Assembly: GCF_000233455.1 (NCBI RefSeq)
Contig: NZ_JH376420.1
Span: forward strand, 701,829 to 765,828
Source of the DNA: [Clostridium] citroniae WAL-17108
GTDB lineage: Bacteria; Bacillota; Clostridia; Lachnospirales; Lachnospiraceae
DNA: 64,000 bases
Reading direction: 5' to 3'
This document shows, one piece after another, positions 59,064 to 64,000 of this stretch. How positions within the stretch are numbered: position 1 is the first letter of the stretch; each line of letters begins with the position of its first letter. Made by a program: the position numbers and the translations under genes. The notes below the pieces were generated by a model, which worked only from the letters and a program-made list of their open reading frames with translations, had not been told where the DNA came from and searched no databases.

Positions 59064-60989
59064 TTACACAGTTCTCCACTTCAGCAAAAGTGCTGAATTA
59101 AGGATCACGATCACCGAACCTGCATTATGTACAAGGGCTCCTATCACAGGATTTAGGATTCCGGTCATTGCAAGGATAACGGCCACAACATTTAATGTCA
59201 TGGAGAATGTAAGGTTGCATTTGATGGTAACCATCATCCGCTTTGCAAGGCGCAGAAGATGAGGCAGTTCCTTTATATCATCATTTACAAGGACGATATC
59301 CGCTGCGTCAACTGCAATATCGCTTCCAATTCCGCCCATTGCAATTCCAACATATGCTTTTTTCAGGGCAGGAGCATCGTTCACCCCGTCTCCCATCATG
59401 CAGACCTGCTTGTTCCGGCTCTGACATGTATGGATCCACTTTAATTTGTCCTCCGGGAGACAGTTAGCCTGCACATCGGTGATGTGAAGCTGCCCTGCGA
59501 TATGTCTTGCTGCATTTTCATGATCCCCGGTGAGAAGCACGGGTGTGACGCCGGTCCTTTTTACTTCCTCAATGGTTTTAGCCGCGTCCCTGCGCAGTGT
59601 ATCTGAAAGGGCGATAAACCCTGCCGCCTCTTTCCCAACTCCCAGGAAGATGACCGTACATCCATTGTCCAGGTATTGGTCCGCCTTTTCCAGTATCCTG
59701 TCTTCAATTCTTATATTTTGTTCGGAAAACAATTCCTGATTACCGGCAATGACCGCTTGCCCGTCTACCAGGGCGGCCACGCCGCGGCCCGGAAGCATTT
59801 GAAATTGTTCCGGCTGGGGAATCTCATTTTCATGGCTTATGCGGTAAGAATGGACCACTGCTTTTCCCAGGGGATGTTCTGATCGCTGTTCCGCACCGGC
59901 CGCGTACCTGTAAAGGGCATGTTCCGGAACTGCTTCTCTAAAACTATGTACCGCCACCACTTCCGGCTTTCCATTGGTAAGAGTGCCTGTTTTGTCAAAT
60001 GTAAGATTGGAAATGGAAGCCAGCCGCTCCAGGGCGTCCCCTTCCCGCACAAGAAAGCCATGCTTTGTGGCGTTCCCGATCGCAGCCATAATGGCCGTGG
60101 GCGTTGCCAGAACAAGGGCACAGGGGCAGAAAACAACCAGTATTGTTACCGCGCGTATGATCTCCCCGGTTGCCAGCCAGGTGACCATGGCCGCGGTCAG
60201 GGCAATGATGACGATCCAGGTTGCCCAGCGGTCGGCAATCCCCACGATCTTTGCCTTTCCCGCATCCGCTGACCGGACCAGACGGATCATGCGCTGAAGG
60301 GAACTGTCCTCCCCTACTTTTGCGGCCCTCATGTCAAAGGAACCGAACTGGTTTACCGTACCGCTGGACACCTCATCCCCTGCACGCTTATCAACGGGCA
60401 GCGACTCCCCTGTCATAACCGCCTGGTTGATGGAGGTCTGCCCTGACAGGATCACGCCGTCCACAGGGATGGTCTCTCCGGGCAAAACACGGAGCAAGTC
60501 CCCCACCCGTACCTGCTCCGCCGGTATGATCTGCTCCGCCGGTATGATCTGCTCTCCCGGTATTTCCTGAACCCCGGCGCTCTCCTGACCCCCGGAGCCG
60601 GCGATCCTTCTTGCGGTTCTTGGCGTCAGATGGACCAGTTTTTCAATTCCCTCCCTTGCCCTGGCCACGGTCATATCTTCAAGCAGCGCTCCCAACTGCA
60701 TGATAAAAGCCACCTCTCCGGCAGCAAAGTCCTCTCCTATTATAACGGAAGCGATCAATGCAATGGAGACTAATACATCTGCCTTGATGTCGAATTCCTT
60801 TGCCAATCCTATGACGGCTTCCAGGATGATGGGCAAGCCGCACAAAATAATTGCGATCCAGGCCATCTGGAAGGAAAATGGCTGAATCCCCAAAATACTT
60901 GCCGCCAGTGCAAAGCCGGAGATGGCCAGACATATGATATCCTTTTTCATTCCTCCCCATTCCAGCATCTTTTCTGTTTTTTCCAGCAT
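59064..60989 (-). CDS. Heavy-metal P1B-type ATPase (CPC motif)
   Basis: 641 residues from the ATG at 60989 (AGGGAG seven bases before). No N-terminal metal-binding domain. Conserved parts: MTGESLPVDK, the membrane metal site VVFCPCALVLATP, the phosphorylated Asp in LTFDKTGTLT, the HP motif RSEHPLGKAV, and GDGVNDAPALKKA. The last membrane helix reads VHNAGSVIVILNSALLL. CPC plus this ending favours Zn/Cd or a related divalent metal over copper, but not decisively. It exports metal to the outside. CsoR-like operators over its promoter suggest metal control. Confidence 0.9.
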   Translation of the reverse strand: MLEKTEKMLEWGGMKKDIICLAISGFALAASILGIQPFSFQMAWIAIILCGLPIILEAVIGLAKEFDIKADVLVSIALIASVIIGEDFAAGEVAFIMQLGALLEDMTVARAREGIEKLVHLTPRTARRIAGSGGQESAGVQEIPGEQIIPAEQIIPAEQVRVGDLLRVLPGETIPVDGVILSGQTSINQAVMTGESLPVDKRAGDEVSSGTVNQFGSFDMRAAKVGEDSSLQRMIRLVRSADAGKAKIVGIADRWATWIVIIALTAAMVTWLATGEIIRAVTILVVFCPCALVLATPTAIMAAIGNATKHGFLVREGDALERLASISNLTFDKTGTLTNGKPEVVAVHSFREAVPEHALYRYAAGAEQRSEHPLGKAVVHSYRISHENEIPQPEQFQMLPGRGVAALVDGQAVIAGNQELFSEQNIRIEDRILEKADQYLDNGCTVIFLGVGKEAAGFIALSDTLRRDAAKTIEEVKRTGVTPVLLTGDHENAARHIAGQLHITDVQANCLPEDKLKWIHTCQSRNKQVCMMGDGVNDAPALKKAYVGIAMGGIGSDIAVDAADIVLVNDDIKELPHLLRLAKRMMVTIKCNLTFSMTLNVVAVILAMTGILNPVIGALVHNAGSVIVILNSALLLKWRTV

Positions 60990-61056
60990 TTTGTTTCTCC
61001 CTTCATCTTTTCCTGCGGGCCGGACTCCGGCTGATTTCCTCAACCCCCGCCCATAT

Positions 61057-61109
61057 ATACCCATATGGGTATATGTATATATTATACCTATGGGGGTATA
61101 GGTTGTCAA
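61057..61109 (-). promoter_or_regulatory. Promoter with two CsoR-like palindromes
   Basis: On the minus strand TTGACA (61104-61109) and TATAAT (61081-61086) are a consensus pair 17 bp apart. The spacer contains ATACCCCCATAGGTAT (61084-61099), and just downstream lies the perfect palindrome ATACCCATATGGGTAT (61057-61072). Both resemble the ATACCC..GGGTAT boxes bound by CsoR/RcnR-type metal sensors. No such regulator is in the window. Confidence 0.65.
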
Positions 61110-61142
61110 CCAAAATAGTATTAATAAAAATCCATACCTTGG

Positions 61143-61171
61143 TTGACTCGGTTTGATATAAGTGCTATGAT
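61143..61171 (+). promoter_or_regulatory. Promoter of the mgtA leader
   Basis: TTGACT (61143-61148), 17-bp spacer, TATGAT (61166-61171). The transcript would begin near 61178, about 40 bases before the leader ORF. Confidence 0.65.
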
Positions 61172-61217
61172 GGGCACAGTTCATCACAGGTATTTATATG
61201 TTCAAGGAGGTGAAACA

Positions 61218-61331
61218 ATGGACGGCAAACCACGAAGTCGTAAAACTGTATTTAACATCTCATATAACAACATGAACCGGACCGGTTACGCTGGGTGCGG
61301 CTGGCCGTCTATTGCATTTTCACAAAGCTAA
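61218..61331 (+). CDS. Short leader ORF (37 codons) upstream of mgtA
   Basis: A near-perfect AAGGAGGTG at 61204-61212 precedes the ATG. The product begins MDGKPRSRKTVFNIS and ends TGYAGCGWPSIAFSQS. It has no membrane segment or known domain. Just after its stop come CCGTCT/AGACGG pairing and an intrinsic terminator, and then mgtA. This order is that of a translated attenuator, comparable in principle to MgtL of Salmonella, though the peptide is unrelated in sequence. Confidence 0.6.
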   Translation: MDGKPRSRKTVFNISYNNMNRTGYAGCGWPSIAFSQS

Positions 61332-61353
61332 GACGGACCTGTCGTTTCTTTTG

Positions 61354-61380
61354 CGCCGCCTCTCGGGGTGGTTTTTTGTT
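61354..61380 (+). terminator. Intrinsic terminator between leader ORF and mgtA
   Basis: CCGCC-TCTCGG-GGTGG followed by TTTTTTGTTGTTTT. It lies 23 bases after the leader ORF stop and about 40 bases before the mgtA start. Confidence 0.65.
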
Positions 61381-61418
61381 GTTTTATGGGAACTCTATTA
61401 TGGAAAGGAGTAATCCCA

Positions 61419-64000
61419 ATGATATTTTTCAGAAAAAGAAACATGGAGATCCAACAGAAACAAACTGAAAGCGAGCAGCTTCTGCGCACATTTGCGTTCC
61501 TTGATTTAAAGGACCTATACCATCATTTTTCAGTCCCGGAATCGGGCCTGGATTCCCGGCAGGCAGCCCAGCGCCAGGAGACATACGGCAAAAATATGAT
61601 TACAACAGATCAGAACAATACCACATTCCACCGTCTTCTGACATCTGTTATCAATCCCTTTAATATTGTTTTGCTGATTATTGCAGTCATAACTCTTTTT
61701 ACAGACGTGGTCTATTCCCAGCACCCGGACTATGTGACCGTGTCCATTATCCTGTCACTGGTAGCAGTGTCAAGCCTGGTGGCATTTATCCAGGGGGAAC
61801 GATCCAATTCAGCGGCGGAAAAACTTTCAAACATGATCTCCAACAAAGCGGATGTGCTGCGGGATGGGAAACAGGCGGAGATCCCCATGGAGGACATTGT
61901 TCCCGGAGATATCGTTCGGCTGTCGGCCGGCGATATGCTCCCGGCTGATATCCGCTTTCTGTGGGCCAAGGATGCCTTTGTGGCCCAGGGTTCCCTTACC
62001 GGTGAATCAAATCCCGTGGAAAAATATGCCCGGATTCCTTCCGCCAAAGAGGACGCGCTGACCGACCTTCAGGATATTGGTTTTATGGGGAGTAACATGG
62101 TAAGCGGCAGCGCCACAGGTATGGTTCTGGCAACAGGCAATGAGACTTACTTTGGCTCTATGGCAAAATCCCTTTCCGGCGACCGGGCAAAGAACAGCTT
62201 TGAACGGGGCGTGGATTCCGTCAGTTCCCTTTTGATCCGCTTAATGCTCGTGATGGTCCCCATCGTCCTGCTGATCAATGGTCTTACCAAGGGGGACTGG
62301 GGCGATGCGCTTTTATTTTCCATTACCATTGCAGTGGGTCTGACCCCGGAAATGCTGCCGGTGATCATGACCTCCACCCTGGCCAAGGGGGCGGTCCTCA
62401 TGTCAAAGCACCAGGTCATCATAAAGACTCTGGGGGCCATTCAGACCTTTGGGGAAATGGATGTGCTCTGTACGGACAAAACCGGTACCCTGACTGAGGA
62501 CAGGATTATTTTGGAAAAATATATGAATGCGTCCGGGGATGAGGACAACCGGATCCTGCGCCATGCGTTTCTCAACAGCTACTTTCAGACCGGCCTTAAA
62601 AACCTCCTTGACCTGGCTGTCATTAACAGGGCCCATGAAAACGGCATTGACCCGATCCTGCAAAATTATTCACGGCTGGACGAGATCCCCTTTGACTTTT
62701 CACGGCGCAGGATGAGTGTCCTGTTACAGGATGGACAAGGCAAACAGCAGCTTGTGACAAAAGGCGCAGTGGAGGAGATCCTGTCCATCTGTTCCTATGT
62801 GGAGTGGAACGGTGAACTGTCAAACCTGGACCAGGAGATTTTGCAAAAAGTACGGGCCGTATATGAGCGGCACAACAGGGACGGTCTCCGGATGATCGCC
62901 GTGGCCCAGAAAAATGACGTTCCCGCCGTGGAATTGCGTGTGGAGGATGAGCGTGATATGGTGCTCATCGGTTTTATAGGATTTCTCGATCCGCCAAAGG
63001 AGAGTGCCAAGGCAGCTGTCACCGCACTGTCCAGCCATGGGGTCCGTACCGTGGTCCTCACCGGGGACAGCGAAGGTGTGGCGGTTAAAGTCTGCGGCAA
63101 AGTGGGCGTGGACGTGTCACATTATCTCACAGGAAGGGAAGTCGAGGCCATGGACAACGCTGCTTTGTCGGAGGCAGTGGAAAAATGCAGTCTTTTTGCC
63201 AAACTGTCCCCCTCCCAAAAAGCACGTGTGGTCCAGGCGATCCAGGCCAATGGCCACACCGTGGGTTACATGGGCGATGGGATCAACGATGCTCCGCCCT
63301 TACACCAGGCGGATGTGGGCATTTCCGTGGACACGGCTGTTGACATTGCCAAGGAGACAGCGGATATCATCCTGCTGAAAAAAGACCTGATGGTACTGGA
63401 GGAAGGCGTGGTGGCAGGGCGCAGGACCTTTGGAAATATTGTAAAATATATTAAAATGGCTGCCTCAGGCAACTTTGGCAACATCATTTCCGTGATCATT
63501 GCCTCCCTTTTCCTCCCCTTCCTGCCCATGCTGCCCGTTCAGATTCTGACCCAGAACCTGCTCTGCGATTTTTCACAGATGGGGATTCCATTTGACCATG
63601 TGGACCAGGATTATCTGTTGAAACCCAGAAAATGGGAAACCCGGTCCATCAAATCCTTTATGGCATTCATGGGACCCTTAAGCTCCGTGTTTGATATCCT
63701 GTGTTTTGCTGTTATGTGGAAGATCATGGGCGCTGATACAATGCAGCAGGCTCCCCTTTTCCAATGCGGATGGTTTGTGTTTGGAACCGTATCCCAGGTT
63801 TTAGTCATCCACATGATCCGAAGCGGTAAAATCCCCTTTGTGCAGAGCCTGGCGGCAAAACCGCTGCTTGTGTCCACCACCATGGTAGCATTTTCAGCAT
63901 TACTGATCGGCTTCTCACCATTGGCATCCGGGCTGGATATGGCCGCCCTTCCCTTTAGGTTCCTTCCCTGGCTGATCCTCCTTCTTGTGGGTTACTGCGT
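61419..64000 (+). CDS. mgtA: Magnesium-translocating P-type ATPase MgtA, 3' end outside the window
   Basis: 860 codons are visible and the frame runs off the window edge. The ATG follows AAGGAG at 61405-61410. MgtA-type parts: N-terminal cytosolic helix, GERSNSAAEKLSNMISNKADVLR, TGESNPVEK, the membrane motif AVGLTPEMLPVIMTSTLAKG, phosphorylated Asp in LCTDKTGTLTED, and GYMGDGINDAPPLHQADVGISVD. The family imports Mg2+ in P3B fashion. It lies downstream of a short leader ORF and terminator, which suggests control by attenuation. Confidence 0.93.
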   Translation, partial: MIFFRKRNMEIQQKQTESEQLLRTFAFLDLKDLYHHFSVPESGLDSRQAAQRQETYGKNMITTDQNNTTFHRLLTSVINPFNIVLLIIAVITLFTDVVYSQHPDYVTVSIILSLVAVSSLVAFIQGERSNSAAEKLSNMISNKADVLRDGKQAEIPMEDIVPGDIVRLSAGDMLPADIRFLWAKDAFVAQGSLTGESNPVEKYARIPSAKEDALTDLQDIGFMGSNMVSGSATGMVLATGNETYFGSMAKSLSGDRAKNSFERGVDSVSSLLIRLMLVMVPIVLLINGLTKGDWGDALLFSITIAVGLTPEMLPVIMTSTLAKGAVLMSKHQVIIKTLGAIQTFGEMDVLCTDKTGTLTEDRIILEKYMNASGDEDNRILRHAFLNSYFQTGLKNLLDLAVINRAHENGIDPILQNYSRLDEIPFDFSRRRMSVLLQDGQGKQQLVTKGAVEEILSICSYVEWNGELSNLDQEILQKVRAVYERHNRDGLRMIAVAQKNDVPAVELRVEDERDMVLIGFIGFLDPPKESAKAAVTALSSHGVRTVVLTGDSEGVAVKVCGKVGVDVSHYLTGREVEAMDNAALSEAVEKCSLFAKLSPSQKARVVQAIQANGHTVGYMGDGINDAPPLHQADVGISVDTAVDIAKETADIILLKKDLMVLEEGVVAGRRTFGNIVKYIKMAASGNFGNIISVIIASLFLPFLPMLPVQILTQNLLCDFSQMGIPFDHVDQDYLLKPRKWETRSIKSFMAFMGPLSSVFDILCFAVMWKIMGADTMQQAPLFQCGWFVFGTVSQVLVIHMIRSGKIPFVQSLAAKPLLVSTTMVAFSALLIGFSPLASGLDMAALPFRFLPWLILLLVGYC

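Noticed and set aside
61057-61072. Perfect palindrome as a restriction or attachment site
   Set aside because: Position next to a consensus promoter and a second related box fits a metal-sensor operator better.

Overview
The window looks like a Clostridia chromosome of moderate GC, most likely Lachnospiraceae and plausibly of the Enterocloster / Clostridium bolteae-clostridioforme type. The basis is a complete choline-degrading glycyl-radical microcompartment locus, Gram-positive lipoproteins, choline-binding-type wall repeats, strong GGAGG ribosome sites, and no outer-membrane genes. The species call is an inference. I see no tRNA, rRNA, CRISPR array, phage or intact IS element.

Layout. 1-5800: the end of an amidase-domain gene, a wall-binding secreted protein, a possible structured RNA, a Na/Pi symporter gene behind a terminator-containing leader, a PsiE-like membrane protein, a MerR regulator, and an EFR1-type flavodoxin-ferredoxin protein expressed from a MerR-type promoter. 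5975-12050 (minus strand): a cobalamin riboswitch drives a lipoprotein form of the cobalt chelatase CbiK, a two-domain NEAT-like lipoprotein, and a FecCD-type ABC importer. 12087-28030 (minus strand): a type I cut (choline utilisation) microcompartment operon holds choline TMA-lyase CutC and its activase CutD, aldehyde and alcohol dehydrogenases, PduL, and eight shell or shell-like proteins. It also holds EutJ/P/Q/T-like accessory proteins, a DMT-type transporter and a small winged-helix-like protein. Two tandem MerR-GyrI regulators lie just upstream (28293-30202).

30682-39232: signalling and surface proteins, namely two divergent LytTR regulators, a 959-residue repeat-rich surface protein, a 7TM sensor kinase, and a wall-binding secreted protein. 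39567-49453: a beta-hydroxyacid dehydrogenase, a GNAT acetyltransferase, a P60 hydrolase with a two-component system facing a Cys/His-rich secreted protein, AraC and VOC genes, a lipoprotein, a TipA-like MerR, a 275-bp MITE-like element, and an AIM24 protein. 49655-58934: a c-di-GMP phosphodiesterase, then an apparent iron operon of TetR, two ABC half-transporters and FeoA-B-C. 59064-64000: a CPC-type heavy-metal P-type ATPase under CsoR-like operators, divergent from an MgtA-type P-type ATPase (cut by the window edge) that is preceded by a short leader ORF and an intrinsic terminator.

How the genes work together. In the cut operon CutC splits choline into trimethylamine and acetaldehyde inside a protein shell. 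The CoA-acylating aldehyde dehydrogenase and PduL lead toward acetyl-phosphate, and the Fe-type alcohol dehydrogenase makes ethanol and regenerates NAD+. The second aldehyde dehydrogenase lacks the catalytic cysteine. The cut promoter and the promoter of the nearer MerR gene share the same unusual 20-bp spacer layout, which points to direct control by these regulators.
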